Shown: piece by piece, positions 18,067 through 26,590 of the stretch
Numbering within the stretch: position 1 is the stretch's first letter
Layout of the letters: the number at the start of each line of letters is the position of its first letter
NCBI RefSeq assembly: GCF_022024055.1
Contig: NZ_CP091788.1
Coordinates: 2,046,001 to 2,110,000 of the forward strand
Reading direction: 5' to 3'
DNA length: 64,000 nt
From: Prevotella sp. E2-28
GTDB lineage: Bacteria; Bacteroidota; Bacteroidia; Bacteroidales; Bacteroidaceae
Made by a program: the position numbers and the translations under genes
Notes under the pieces: model-generated
The model's database searches: none
What the model was told of the DNA's origin: nothing
What the model saw: the letters and a program-made list of their open reading frames with translations, nothing else

Positions 18067-19632
18067 TTATCTGTCAATGTCGGGTATAACAATATCAATA
18101 GCGGCGCCGGTTGTTACCAAGTCGGCAATCTTCTGTCCGCGCAGCATTGGGTCGAGTGCTCCAACGAGCGAGAGGCCCATAGGACGCATCTTCATGCGGT
18201 AAGGACTCTTGTCGCCCTTTGAATCGAGGTAAACGCCAAACTCACCTGCAGCACCCTCTACAGAGAAGTACCACTGTCCCTCGGGCACCTTGATGATAGG
18301 CTTCTGCTTCACGTAGAAGTCACCCTCAGGAATATTATCGATGAGCTGCTCAATGATGTTCAAGCTCTGGTACATCTCGTTGATGTGAACGAGGTAACGA
18401 CCCATAGAGTCACAACTGTCGAAAGTAATCTGCTCGAAGTTCACCTTATCATACATATCGTATGGATGGTTCTTACGAACGTCGTTCTTCCAACCAGAAG
18501 CACGACCGGCAGGACCCGTCACACCATAGTTGATACAGTCGGCAAGTGACATAGGACCAACGTTCTCCAGACGGTTGTGAGAGATGATGTTATCACCAAA
18601 CACATCCATGTACTCCTTAATCATAGGACGCAGGTACTTGCAGAGTTCCTTCACGTTCTTCACGAAGTTAGGATCAATATCATCCTGCAGACCACCGATA
18701 CGGTAGTAGTTCTGAATCAGACGTCCACCAGTTGTCTCCTCCATCACGTTCAGCACGTGCTCACGGTCACGCATTCCATACAGGAAGGCGGTAAGGGCAC
18801 CCAGGTCCTGAGCGCAGCAAGAAGTGAACAGCAGGTGGCTATCCAGACGCTGAAGCTCATCCATGATGGTGCGGATATAGTGGATACGGTCAGTCAACTC
18901 AACCTCCATTGCCTCCTCTATAACGCCCACCAGCGCATGACGCTGCTGCATAGCGCAGAGGTAATTCAGACGGTCGGTCAGAGCCAGTGTCTGAGGATAG
19001 GTCATTGACTCCCACATCTTCTCGATACCACGGTGGATATAACCCAAGTGGGGATAGATGCGCTTCACGGTCTCACCATTGAGTACGGTCTGCAGACGGA
19101 GCACACCGTGCGTAGAGGGGTGCTGAGGACCGATGTTAATCACATAGTCATCAGAAGTAAAGAGCTTGTTCTCCTTCTTCTGCAATTCTCCGTCACGGTT
19201 CAAAGAATACTCCAGTCCGTAATCAGGCTCTGCGTCATCCTCCAAGGTGTACTCATCAGTAGCCTTGAAGTCCTTACGCAGGGGATAGCCCTTGAAGTCG
19301 TTACGCAGGAACAGACGACGCATGTCGGGGTGACCCAGGAACTTGATGCCCAGGAAGTCGAAGCACTCACGCTCCAACAGGTCGGCACCCTTCCAGATGT
19401 TGATAACGGTAGGAATGACGCTCTCGCCATCCACCACCTTTGCCAGCATCTTCACGCTGACGCGCTCGTGGCTCTCTGTATTCTCAAGGATATATACGCA
19501 GCCGAGTCCCTCTTCTTCGCCGAAGTCCTCACCTACGATAGTAACAAGGAAGTCGAAGTGCTTCTTGTCCTTCAAGTTCTGCATCTCCTGTGCGAACTTG
19601 TCAAAATCAAATACAAGATGATTCAGTTTCAT
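18067..19632 (-). CDS. nuoCD: NADH-quinone oxidoreductase fused subunit C/D
   Basis: A 521-residue fusion. The N-terminal NuoC part (about 1-130) contains ERECFDFLGIKFLGHPDMRR. The NuoD part (about 150-521) contains INIGPQHPSTHGVLR, LGYIHRGIEKMWE and the C-terminal RGQKIADLVTTGAAIDIVIP followed by DIDR. It forms the quinone pocket together with NuoB. Its ATG overlaps the nuoB stop and is preceded by AGGAGG inside nuoB. Confidence 0.97.
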   Translation of the reverse strand: MKLNHLVFDFDKFAQEMQNLKDKKHFDFLVTIVGEDFGEEEGLGCVYILENTESHERVSVKMLAKVVDGESVIPTVINIWKGADLLERECFDFLGIKFLGHPDMRRLFLRNDFKGYPLRKDFKATDEYTLEDDAEPDYGLEYSLNRDGELQKKENKLFTSDDYVINIGPQHPSTHGVLRLQTVLNGETVKRIYPHLGYIHRGIEKMWESMTYPQTLALTDRLNYLCAMQQRHALVGVIEEAMEVELTDRIHYIRTIMDELQRLDSHLLFTSCCAQDLGALTAFLYGMRDREHVLNVMEETTGGRLIQNYYRIGGLQDDIDPNFVKNVKELCKYLRPMIKEYMDVFGDNIISHNRLENVGPMSLADCINYGVTGPAGRASGWKNDVRKNHPYDMYDKVNFEQITFDSCDSMGRYLVHINEMYQSLNIIEQLIDNIPEGDFYVKQKPIIKVPEGQWYFSVEGAAGEFGVYLDSKGDKSPYRMKMRPMGLSLVGALDPMLRGQKIADLVTTGAAIDIVIPDIDR

Positions 19633-20333
19633 TTCGCTTCCTCCTGTTCTTTCTTAAGGGTTTCTGTAAATTCTGCAGGCACCTCAGTCACTACGATGGG
19701 CTTCTTACCGCCACGACCGTAGATCAGCTCCTCGTTAGAGACGCCCAGTGCAGCCTCTTCCTTCGTCTGCTTGTGGTTAGCACCACCAAAGAATTTCTCG
19801 ATCTTCACCTTACGCTGCAACTGCATCATACCGTAGAGGATAGCCTCTGGACGTGGAGGGCAACCAGGGATGAATACATCCACAGGTACAATCTCCTCGA
19901 TACCCTTTACAACGTGGTAGCTCTGCTTGAAGGGACCACCGCTGATAGCGCAGCCACCAACAGCAACCACATACTTAGGCTCAGCCATCTCATCATACAG
20001 ACGCTTCAGCGCAGGAGCCATCTTGTGGGTAATCGTACCAGCACACATGATGAGGTCAGCCTGACGGGGTGAGTTACGTGTCACCTCGAAACCAAAGCGT
20101 GAGAAGTCATAACGAGAACAGCCACAGGCCATGAACTCGATACCGCAGCAAGAGGTAGCAAAGGTCAGTGACCACAGTGAGTTTGAACGACCCCAGTTGA
20201 TCAGGGAGTCCAGATTACCTGTCACCACGTTGACACCGCCCTCATGGAGTTCGTCAACAATTTTCTCCAACGACTCGTTATCCTTGAACTCGTCGTAGGG
20301 CAAAGCCTTGATAGCCGGTTTTCTTACTTCCAT
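19629..20333 (-). CDS. nuoB: NADH-quinone oxidoreductase subunit B
   Basis: Carries cluster N2, the last iron-sulfur centre before quinone. The start is set at MEVRKPAIKALPY (234 residues), preceded by AAAGGAG seven bases upstream; a longer frame reaches back into nuoA. Ligand cysteines are visible in FATSCCGIEFMACG, MCAGT and VFIPGCPPRPEA. The start overlaps the end of nuoA by 10 bases. Confidence 0.97.
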   Translation of the reverse strand: MEVRKPAIKALPYDEFKDNESLEKIVDELHEGGVNVVTGNLDSLINWGRSNSLWSLTFATSCCGIEFMACGCSRYDFSRFGFEVTRNSPRQADLIMCAGTITHKMAPALKRLYDEMAEPKYVVAVGGCAISGGPFKQSYHVVKGIEEIVPVDVFIPGCPPRPEAILYGMMQLQRKVKIEKFFGGANHKQTKEEAALGVSNEELIYGRGGKKPIVVTEVPAEFTETLKKEQEEAK

Positions 20334-20674
20334 TCCAGTGCTCCTTTCCGCCAAGCATAAGCCAGGCCAAATACTAATACTACCAAGAAGAACCCGATTG
20401 ACAGCAGAGCCATCGGTCCGAAGTCCTTCACTACTACAGCCCACGGATACAGAAACACCGTTTCTACATCAAACATGAGAAAGAGGATGGCAAACAAATA
20501 ATAGCCTACGTTAATGGGTATCCATGAGGAACCGTACGTGGGGATACCGCATTCAAACGGTTCTCCCTTGATCTTGTTGTAAGATCGCGGTCCTAATAGT
20601 TTTGCCATCACATAAGCCGATGCCACCAGTGTAATAGCCGTCACCAAGACGGTAATTAACATTGTGAAATTCAT
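20324..20674 (-). CDS. nuoA: NADH-quinone oxidoreductase subunit A
   Basis: The first gene of the operon. The 116-residue membrane subunit has three helices, the conserved loop KGEPFECGIPTYGSSWIP and the helix YYLFAILFLMFDVETVFLYP. No nuoE, nuoF or nuoG is present between here and nuoN, so the complex lacks the NADH-oxidising module and probably takes electrons from another donor such as ferredoxin. Confidence 0.96.
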   Translation of the reverse strand: MNFTMLITVLVTAITLVASAYVMAKLLGPRSYNKIKGEPFECGIPTYGSSWIPINVGYYLFAILFLMFDVETVFLYPWAVVVKDFGPMALLSIGFFLVVLVFGLAYAWRKGALEWK

Positions 20675-20716
20675 AAACTATTTAATGTTATAACAATTTG
20701 TTTTGCTTTTCGGCCG

Positions 20717-20724
20717 CAAAGTTA
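20717..20724 (-). promoter_or_regulatory. Promoter -7 box of the nuo operon
   Basis: TAACTTTG on the minus strand, 43 bp before the nuoA start. No -33 TTG is apparent. It is back to back with the receptor promoter at 20768. Confidence 0.6.
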
Positions 20725-20767
20725 ATATTTTTTTCTGAAATAGACGAGAGATTTAAAAGAAAATGTG

Positions 20768-20775
20768 TACCTTTG
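20768..20775 (+). promoter_or_regulatory. Promoter -7 box of the TonB receptor gene
   Basis: TACCTTTG with an ATG 24 bp downstream. The leader is too short for a cobalamin riboswitch. Confidence 0.65.
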
Positions 20776-20799
20776 CGCCGTTTTTTTTAATAACTCAGT

Positions 20800-22854
20800 A
20801 TGTTTAAACCTCAATTTCAGAAACGCCAGGTAATGGTATTCCACCAGTTTCAGCGTAAAGGCTACTCTCTTTTCGCTGCTCTTGGACGTGAGGTCGTCAT
20901 CTCTGTGCTCAGCGTAGCTACGCTATCATCAGCGAAAGCAGCTAGTATCAGCGACGAGACTTTCCGTGTGGATTCTACCAAGGCGACAGCCCGAGAGGTG
21001 ACGCTCGATGATGTATGCGTCACAGGCTCCAGGGCGCCCCTGACCGTGAGTCAGGCTGCGAGAATGGTAACTGTACTGAGCCGCGAAGAAATTGCGCAGG
21101 CGCCAGTACAAAGTGTTAACGATTTGCTGAAGATGGCCGTTGGCGTTGATGTCAGACAGCGTGGACCACTTGGAACGCAATCCGACGTCAGCATCAGAGG
21201 CGGCACACAAGAGCAGATAGTTGTTCTACTCAACGGCATCAACATCTGCGACCCTCAGACGGGACACAACACCTTTGATTTCCCTTGTGACCTTTCCGAC
21301 ATTGTGCGAATAGAAGTGCTCGAAGGGCCTGCTGCCCGCATCTATGGCACCTCGTCACTCGTTGGTGCTATCAACATCGTCACCTCGTCCGGAAGTAACG
21401 AGAAAGCCACGTTAAACCTCGAAGGAGGCTCTTTTGGCTATGCAAAGGCTGCTATTGCAGGAAATCTCTTGTCTAAAGACACGCCCCTGACTTCACGACT
21501 ATCTTGTTCCTATGCCCGTTCCGATGGCTATTCCCGTTCAAAAAGTGGGATGCTCAACACGGATTTCAGTGGTTCTAAGGCCTTTTATCAGGGCACTTTC
21601 AGCAACGAGCAAATCAAACTTTCCTGGCACGCAGGTCTCTCTGACAAGGGATGGGGCTCTGGCACGTTCTACGCTACTCCCAAATGGCAGGCCGACGAGC
21701 AGTATGAGCACACCACAAAGGTCTATACGGCCCTGCAGGGTGAAAACAAGACGGGCCTGCTTCATTTCCAACCTGCCGTTTATTGGAATCATTTCCAAGA
21801 CCGATACGAGGGCTACAGGAATCGACCCCAGGTGATGAAGTACAATTACAACAGATGCGACATCTACGGACTGAAGCTCAACAGTTATTTCGACTGGAAA
21901 GCTGGTCGTACTGCCATTGGTGCTGAAATCCGCAACGAGGATCTGGTCAGTGGAAATCTTGGCGAACCGCTCTTCCGTACGCATCACATCTCTGGCACCG
22001 ACCGCGACTATACGCTGGGCGTGAACCGTACGAATATCAGCGCTCACTTAGAGCATAATGTGATATTCAACCGCCTGACCGTCTCTGCAGGTTTTGTGGC
22101 TGCAAAAAGTTCGTGGAGCGATATGAACATGACCATCTATCCTGGCATCGATGTGAGCTATGCGATGGACCATGTCAAGCTCTTTGCCTCCTACAACTCC
22201 TCCCTGCGTCTGCCTTCGTTTACGGAGATGTACTATAAGCTTCAAGGCTATGCTGCCGACCCGCATCTGAAGCCCGAGGAGATGCAGGCGCTGGAGGCTG
22301 GTCTTCAGTATCACACCCCTCTGGTGCAGGCAAAGCTCTCAGCCTATTATCACCACGGACGTAACATGATTGACTGGATTATGGATACCAATCAGGGCAA
22401 TCAGGCTCAGTGGCAGAGCGTGAACCACACGAAGATCAACGCCTACGGCTTCGAGGCCTACGTGGCTTTTCAGTCAAAAGTAGGTATGTTGGATGCATCT
22501 TACAGCTATATCTATCAGGATAAGGACATTGAGCCAGGCATCGTGTCTCAGTATGCCTTGGAGTATCTGCGTCATAAGTTCGTGGCTGGTTTTCAGACCA
22601 AGGAATGGCAGGGACTCAGCCTTCGCCTGAACTTCCGTTGGCAGGACCGTGTGGGTTCATACACCACCTTCGACGGCGCTTTACGCGACTATCGTCCTTA
22701 TGGCCTGCTGGATGCCAGGGCTCAGTGGAAAGCCCCTCACTTCACGCTTTATAGCGAGGTGAACAACCTGCTCAACAATCGCTCATACGTGGACTTTGGC
22801 AACGTACCACAGCCTGGAGCATGGTTCGTCACTGGCATCACGCTGAAGATATAA
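20800..22854 (+). CDS. TonB-dependent outer-membrane receptor, BtuB-like
   Basis: The 684-residue outer-membrane receptor has an extended signal region (about 1-48) ending SSAKA. The TonB-box region comes next, then a plug domain with VNDLLKMAVGVDVRQRG, SIRGGTQEQIVVLLNGI and ARIYGTSSLVGAINIVT, and a barrel with the shape of cobalamin/siderophore receptors. The last strand ends in ITLKI. No SusD partner and no btuF/btuC genes lie nearby, and no riboswitch is present, so vitamin B12 as substrate is uncertain. Confidence 0.8.
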   Translation: MFKPQFQKRQVMVFHQFQRKGYSLFAALGREVVISVLSVATLSSAKAASISDETFRVDSTKATAREVTLDDVCVTGSRAPLTVSQAARMVTVLSREEIAQAPVQSVNDLLKMAVGVDVRQRGPLGTQSDVSIRGGTQEQIVVLLNGINICDPQTGHNTFDFPCDLSDIVRIEVLEGPAARIYGTSSLVGAINIVTSSGSNEKATLNLEGGSFGYAKAAIAGNLLSKDTPLTSRLSCSYARSDGYSRSKSGMLNTDFSGSKAFYQGTFSNEQIKLSWHAGLSDKGWGSGTFYATPKWQADEQYEHTTKVYTALQGENKTGLLHFQPAVYWNHFQDRYEGYRNRPQVMKYNYNRCDIYGLKLNSYFDWKAGRTAIGAEIRNEDLVSGNLGEPLFRTHHISGTDRDYTLGVNRTNISAHLEHNVIFNRLTVSAGFVAAKSSWSDMNMTIYPGIDVSYAMDHVKLFASYNSSLRLPSFTEMYYKLQGYAADPHLKPEEMQALEAGLQYHTPLVQAKLSAYYHHGRNMIDWIMDTNQGNQAQWQSVNHTKINAYGFEAYVAFQSKVGMLDASYSYIYQDKDIEPGIVSQYALEYLRHKFVAGFQTKEWQGLSLRLNFRWQDRVGSYTTFDGALRDYRPYGLLDARAQWKAPHFTLYSEVNNLLNNRSYVDFGNVPQPGAWFVTGITLKI

Positions 22855-22873
22855 GAAACTATTTGGCTTGTGA

Positions 22874-23449
22874 TTAAAACAAATGGCTGATAAGAATCTT
22901 GACGCCAATCACAATCAAGATGACACCCCCGAAGAGCTCTGGACGCAGAGCTCTTCTTATTAGGCCGCCAAACCGAAGGCCTAACAGATGGCCCAGCACT
23001 CCGAAGACGAACGACCCTATACCAATCCACAAAAGCGGTTCCCATAGGAGCGCCATCGAGGAATAGCCCATTACTGCCAGCGAGATGCCTACTGCCAGCG
23101 CGTCAATGCTTGTAGCTACCGACAGTATCAGTTGGGTGCGAAGCTTTCTGGGGTTGAAGAAATGCTGTTCTTCGGGCTTGAATGACTCGATAATCATCTT
23201 GCCGCCAAGAAATAACAAGAGGCCGAAAGCCACCCAGTGGTCGTAGGCCTCTATATATTTGGCGAAATAACTGGTGGCGAGCCACCCCACGAAGGGCATC
23301 ATGGCCTGAAAGAATCCAAAGAGGAAAGCCAGTCGGAGAATAGTCCCCCACTCTCTTTTTCCAATGATCACGCCACTGGCTATCGACACCGTGAAACAAT
23401 CCATTGCCAGCGCTACTGACAACATCAGAATATCCAGCAGACTCATCAT
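22874..23449 (-). CDS. mntP: Putative manganese efflux pump MntP
   Basis: The 191-residue inner-membrane protein has six helices arranged as two halves. Both halves show the family signature with acidic residues in the helix: LSVALAMDCFTVSIASGV near the N-terminus and SVATSIDALAVGISLAVMG in the second half. It follows the ATP-grasp-like gene by one base and is presumably cotranscribed from the triplicated promoter region upstream. Confidence 0.9.
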   Translation of the reverse strand: MMSLLDILMLSVALAMDCFTVSIASGVIIGKREWGTILRLAFLFGFFQAMMPFVGWLATSYFAKYIEAYDHWVAFGLLLFLGGKMIIESFKPEEQHFFNPRKLRTQLILSVATSIDALAVGISLAVMGYSSMALLWEPLLWIGIGSFVFGVLGHLLGLRFGGLIRRALRPELFGGVILIVIGVKILISHLF

Positions 23450-23450
23450 C

Positions 23451-24530
23451 TTATTTCACCCTTTCAATGTTCATCTTATAGCGCCCTTCGCCGTATGCTA
23501 TACGCATCACTCTGACCACGTCATCATCCGTAGGGCTCAGGGCCAGCGCCACGTGTCCCATCGTTCTGCGCAGATTAATTTCCACACAGGGATGAAGCAG
23601 GAATTTCTCACCCTTCACAATCATCATATCCACGCCAAACGGACCCGTGTATTTCCCCTTCAGAAGGGGTGATAACTCTGCTTTAATAATTTCATTAACA
23701 TTATCAAGCAAGTCCATTGATATATAACGACTTAAAGTCTCTCGTTTAAGTTTTTCTGTAGCTAAAAGATTTCCCGTGTAGGCACCGTTTGAAGTATGGA
23801 AAAGCGAGAGCCCCTCATAACGTATTTCGCCCGTTTCCGTAGCCCAGAATTCTACGCCGAAATCCTTCTCCTTATCATAGAATGGTTCGGCCATAACTGA
23901 GCCCTGAGCCTCCAATAAATGACGGAGCCATCCCTTCACCTGAGGCGTAAAACTATCACGGGTCACGAAGCGTAATCCTCGTCCACTCGACGACCAAGGC
24001 GCCTTCAAAACCAGTCGGTCGTAGCGACCTAAAAGCGCCTCTATTTCTTCCTCCGTGAAACATTCATACGACTCGCCTATCGTGCCCTCCATCATCAACT
24101 TTGGAAGCACCTTTGCCGAGGTACGTCGATGTGACAACTGGCGTATCTCTTCCAGTCTTTCGTCCTGAGGTAAGACATCGTCTGCCACCCCACTCCTTTT
24201 CAGTTGCGCTTTCTGTGCCACGTTCCATCCCCACGGGTCAACGTGTGTCACGTTCTCCATAGCGCCCAACTGCTTCAAGCCTACAAACCTCACGTCCTGC
24301 GCCTGAAAAGCACCACCCAGATGCTTTCTTAGCAATTGCGCCAAGCGTTTGTAGCCCTGCTCAGCACGCTCCTGATCGTCCACCAGCACCGCATCGCCAT
24401 CCTTTGCCCATAGCGCAGGCAGGAAACCAAGGTCGCTCCTCAGTTGTCGTCCCGCATGAGGCGCCGTGAAATTACTCAGGTTCGCCGCCAATGCAATATC
24501 ATGTTCCGGATTAAATATATGAATCGTCAT
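23451..24530 (-). CDS. ATP-grasp-like protein of unknown substrate
   Basis: The 359-residue cytoplasmic protein begins MTIHIFNPEHDIALAANLSN. The middle contains DRLVLKAPWSSSGRGLRFV, which looks like an ATP-grasp nucleotide loop. A late PCVEINLRRTMGHVALAL resembles the metal-binding E-x-N of the same fold. No close named family was recognised. It is one base upstream of mntP, so a link with metal handling is possible but only inferred from position. Confidence 0.6.
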   Translation of the reverse strand: MTIHIFNPEHDIALAANLSNFTAPHAGRQLRSDLGFLPALWAKDGDAVLVDDQERAEQGYKRLAQLLRKHLGGAFQAQDVRFVGLKQLGAMENVTHVDPWGWNVAQKAQLKRSGVADDVLPQDERLEEIRQLSHRRTSAKVLPKLMMEGTIGESYECFTEEEIEALLGRYDRLVLKAPWSSSGRGLRFVTRDSFTPQVKGWLRHLLEAQGSVMAEPFYDKEKDFGVEFWATETGEIRYEGLSLFHTSNGAYTGNLLATEKLKRETLSRYISMDLLDNVNEIIKAELSPLLKGKYTGPFGVDMMIVKGEKFLLHPCVEINLRRTMGHVALALSPTDDDVVRVMRIAYGEGRYKMNIERVK

Positions 24531-24547
24531 TTTTCAAATTTTGGGTG

Positions 24548-24744
24548 CAAAGGTACGAATAAGCGAGTACAAAAAAGAAAGAAACAGAAATTTTCTTTCT
24601 TTTGTCGAGCGAAAGTACCTTAGGCAAAGCCAAAGGTACGAATAAACGAGAGAAATGCAAAAGGAAAGCTCGCTTTTCTTTTCATTTCCGAGTGCAAGTA
24701 CCTTCGGCGAAGCCAAAGGTACGAATAAGCCAGTGAAAAAACAA
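24548..24744 (-). repeat. Triplicated 83-bp promoter unit
   Basis: The string CAAAGGTACGAATAA recurs at 24548, 24631 and 24714, exactly 83 bp apart. Each copy contains TACCTTTG on the minus strand. For copies 2 and 3 a TTG lies 19-20 bases upstream, giving full promoter spacing. Copies 2 and 3 are also preceded by GTACCTT-n-GGC, so that GTACCTT and AAGGTAC form a hairpin around GGC/GCC. All point toward the ATP-grasp/mntP pair. Confidence 0.75.
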
Positions 24745-25157
24745 ATTTATTATGATTTTTTCCGAATGCGAGCACCACAAAATCAGAGGCGTCGTGCAAT
24801 CATGCAGGACACCCCTTGTTAAATCTCATAATGAATCTTTTTTTTAAAATTAGGTTAGTAGTTTCTAGTAAGGATTCGTCATTAGATTTCGTTGGCGGTG
24901 CTTCAGCACCTTCGTTATTCTGGTGCAAATGTACAACATAATTTTTAAACCGCCAAGAAAAGTTAAAAATATTTTTCGAAAAAGTTTTTATCGGTAAAAA
25001 TACACCAATTATAGACAATAACGAACCAATATCCCTGAGGCAAAATAACCTTACACATTCTGTTCTTCGTTAGGTAGTATGATGCCTGTCACTTCGTCGT
25101 GCATCAAAGTTCCCCAAGAAAATTGGCGAATTATTTTGATATTCGCCCGATAATCAC
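24745..25157. other. Gene-free AT-rich spacer
   Basis: About 410 bp without a convincing gene. It holds a small hairpin GGTGC-TTCA-GCACC near 24896 and promoter-like remnants (TGCAAATGTAC near 24923). A 72-codon open frame on the minus strand has no promoter and a composition like non-coding sequence. Confidence 0.5.
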
Positions 25158-25165
25158 TATCTTTG
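25158..25165 (+). promoter_or_regulatory. Promoter -7 box of the small-gene cluster
   Basis: TATCTTTG, 35 bp before the ATG at 25201. Confidence 0.55.
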
Positions 25166-25200
25166 CAACAATAATACAATAACATAAAAATTCTACGATT

Positions 25201-25617
25201 ATGAATAAGTGGACATACTTTTTTCTTGGAATGATACCGGGAATAGTAATTGGTGGAGTTGCTACATTTGTTCTACTCTTAGGTGTGGGCTATATTATGC
25301 AGGCATCAGAAGAACTAAGCTATACGCCAATAGAGCAACCATGGGAAGAAGCAAATTATAAATCATTTAAAGTTATGCAAGTTCTGGAAGATCACTCCGC
25401 TTTAGTTGAAGCAAAGGATCTAAGTTTTGATGATAAGTATGATATTTATCTTGGTCCAACTTTCCTGCTTGTAAATGATGGCGAGAAATACTACTATGAC
25501 GATGAAGTAATTAAGGTTCCTGAAGGAAAACAAGCCATGCAAGTGGGTAGATATCATTATACAACAAAGGGAGGATCTGACAAGACTGTTTCTGTAATAA
25601 AAATAGTAGATAAATGA
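25201..25617 (+). CDS. Small membrane-anchored protein of unknown function
   Basis: 138 residues. One N-terminal membrane helix (about 5-35, FFLGMIPGIVIGGVATFVLL) is followed by a soluble, acidic, beta-rich domain (40-138) with no recognised motif. Its orientation suggests an N-in anchor with the domain outside. It has its own promoter and is followed at 33 bp by a secreted protein gene. Function unknown. Confidence 0.7.
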   Translation: MNKWTYFFLGMIPGIVIGGVATFVLLLGVGYIMQASEELSYTPIEQPWEEANYKSFKVMQVLEDHSALVEAKDLSFDDKYDIYLGPTFLLVNDGEKYYYDDEVIKVPEGKQAMQVGRYHYTTKGGSDKTVSVIKIVDK

Positions 25618-25650
25618 TTAAGTGAAACTGACAGATAAAATGACATAAGT

Positions 25651-26037
25651 ATGAAAAGATTTATTATAGCCTTATTACTGTTTATTCCTTTGCTTGGCTA
25701 TAGTCAAACGGAGGGAGAGAAAAAATACTATATCTATAATATCGTGTCTTTTGAAGGTGAATTCACCAAAGAGAATTTCAAAGTCTATTATGATGACGGC
25801 AAGGAGGTGAAAAGATTACGAAATAAAGATGGTGATAAGATGAGGTTCTCTACGCCAGCAGGCGTGTTGATGTATTTCATATCGCAAGGATGGGAGATGT
25901 ATCTTAGTGGATCTACAAGCGAAGGTTCATCATTTAAAGGAACAGGTTCTTCTAGTACAAGCTCATATTGGATTATTCGAAAGCCTTGTACTAAGGAGGA
26001 GTTTGAAAAGGCAGCTAAAGATGCTGTTACCAAGTAA
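25651..26037 (+). CDS. Small secreted protein of unknown function
   Basis: 128 residues with a signal peptide MKRFIIALLLFIPLLGYSQ. The mature part has an alternating charged/aromatic pattern and a serine-rich stretch near 90-105 (GSTSEGSSFKGTGSSSTSS), ending WIIRKPCTKEEFEKAAKDA. No family recognised. It is probably cotranscribed with the genes on either side. Confidence 0.7.
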   Translation: MKRFIIALLLFIPLLGYSQTEGEKKYYIYNIVSFEGEFTKENFKVYYDDGKEVKRLRNKDGDKMRFSTPAGVLMYFISQGWEMYLSGSTSEGSSFKGTGSSSTSSYWIIRKPCTKEEFEKAAKDAVTK

Positions 26038-26060
26038 CTCTGCATTCAAGAGGTAGGAGA

Positions 26061-26261
26061 ATGAATATGTACGAAGAAACACACTGCCCATTCTGTGGCA
26101 GTACAGATATATCATATAGGAAGGAAAAGTTTAATTACAAGGCTGCTTTTTGGGTCTGCTTTTTCTTTAGCATATGGGGGCTTATCTTTGGTTGGTGCTG
26201 TAGAAAACGTACTCTCTGTAGATGTAATGATTGTGGTGGTGAGTTTTCCTATTACGAATAA
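26061..26261 (+). CDS. Small zinc-ribbon membrane protein
   Basis: 66 residues. Two CxxC knuckles, CPFCGS and CRCNDCG, flank a hydrophobic segment (FWVCFFFSIWGLIFGWCC). The knuckles could form one zinc ribbon interrupted by a membrane hairpin. AGGAG lies five bases before the chosen ATG. It is the last of three small genes in a row. Confidence 0.65.
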   Translation: MNMYEETHCPFCGSTDISYRKEKFNYKAAFWVCFFFSIWGLIFGWCCRKRTLCRCNDCGGEFSYYE

Positions 26262-26303
26262 TCTGTGTATTGCATTCACATTTTTATGAAATAGATTTGT
26301 CAA

Positions 26304-26336
26304 TATTTATGCAATAGCGATGTTCATCGCTAAAAC
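26304..26336 (+). repeat. Left copy of a 33-nt imperfect direct repeat
   Basis: TATTTATGCAA then a hairpin AGCGAT-GTTC-ATCGCT. Matches 26779-26811 at 25 of 33 positions. The two copies bracket the small-RNA region. Confidence 0.45.
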
Positions 26337-26411
26337 GCAGAAAAGAGATGTGCAAAGGTACAAAAGCTTGGAACGAAAATGGATTCTAAAGCAAAAAAAA
26401 TGTGCCAAAAG

Positions 26412-26442
26412 TTGGAACTTCAAGAAAAATGTCTTATCTTTG
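26412..26442 (+). promoter_or_regulatory. Promoter of the two-hairpin RNA
   Basis: TTG at 26412-26414, a 20-base spacer and TATCTTTG at 26435-26442: a full-consensus Bacteroidetes promoter with no gene of normal size behind it. Confidence 0.75.
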
Positions 26443-26448
26443 CAGCGT

Positions 26449-26590
26449 GAAAGGAACCTATTTAGGGTAAGAGCCCCGTTTGGATCGGCAAGCGACTTAT
26501 TAAAATAGAAGCACTTTTTAGCTCCGTTTAAGACAAGAGCCCCGTTTGAATCGGCAAGCGACTTGTTAAAATGGAGCTCTTTTATTTCCT
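26449..26590 (+). ncRNA. Candidate small RNA with two repeated hairpins
   Basis: Two 41-nt copies (26469-26509 and 26535-26575) differ at only three positions. Each contains ATCGGCAAGCGACTT in the presumed loop. In copy 2 the flanks pair well: AAGAGC with GCTCTT and CCGTTT with AAATGG, separated by one mismatch. A T-rich tail TTTTATTT follows and could terminate transcription. Copy 1 pairs less well. No open frame of note runs through. The ends are inferred from promoter spacing and the T-run. Confidence 0.6.

Noticed and set aside
20725..20799. Cobalamin riboswitch ahead of the BtuB-like receptor
   Set aside because: Only 24 bp lie between the promoter box and the ATG, too short for that riboswitch.
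24534..24716. 60-codon minus-strand frame in front of the ATP-grasp gene
   Set aside because: It spans two of the tandem promoter units, so it is a by-product of the repeat.
24800..25018. 72-codon minus-strand frame
   Set aside because: No promoter or ribosome binding site, no recognisable protein features, and it lies in AT-rich repeat-like spacer.
26353..26360. TACCTTTG box on the minus strand pointing into the small-gene cluster
   Set aside because: No minus-strand gene follows it; it is probably a stray or decayed promoter.
26469..26575. Two 41-nt repeats with a 25-nt gap resemble a minimal CRISPR array
   Set aside because: Only two repeats, no cas genes in the window, and a promoter plus stem pairing that suit a small RNA better.
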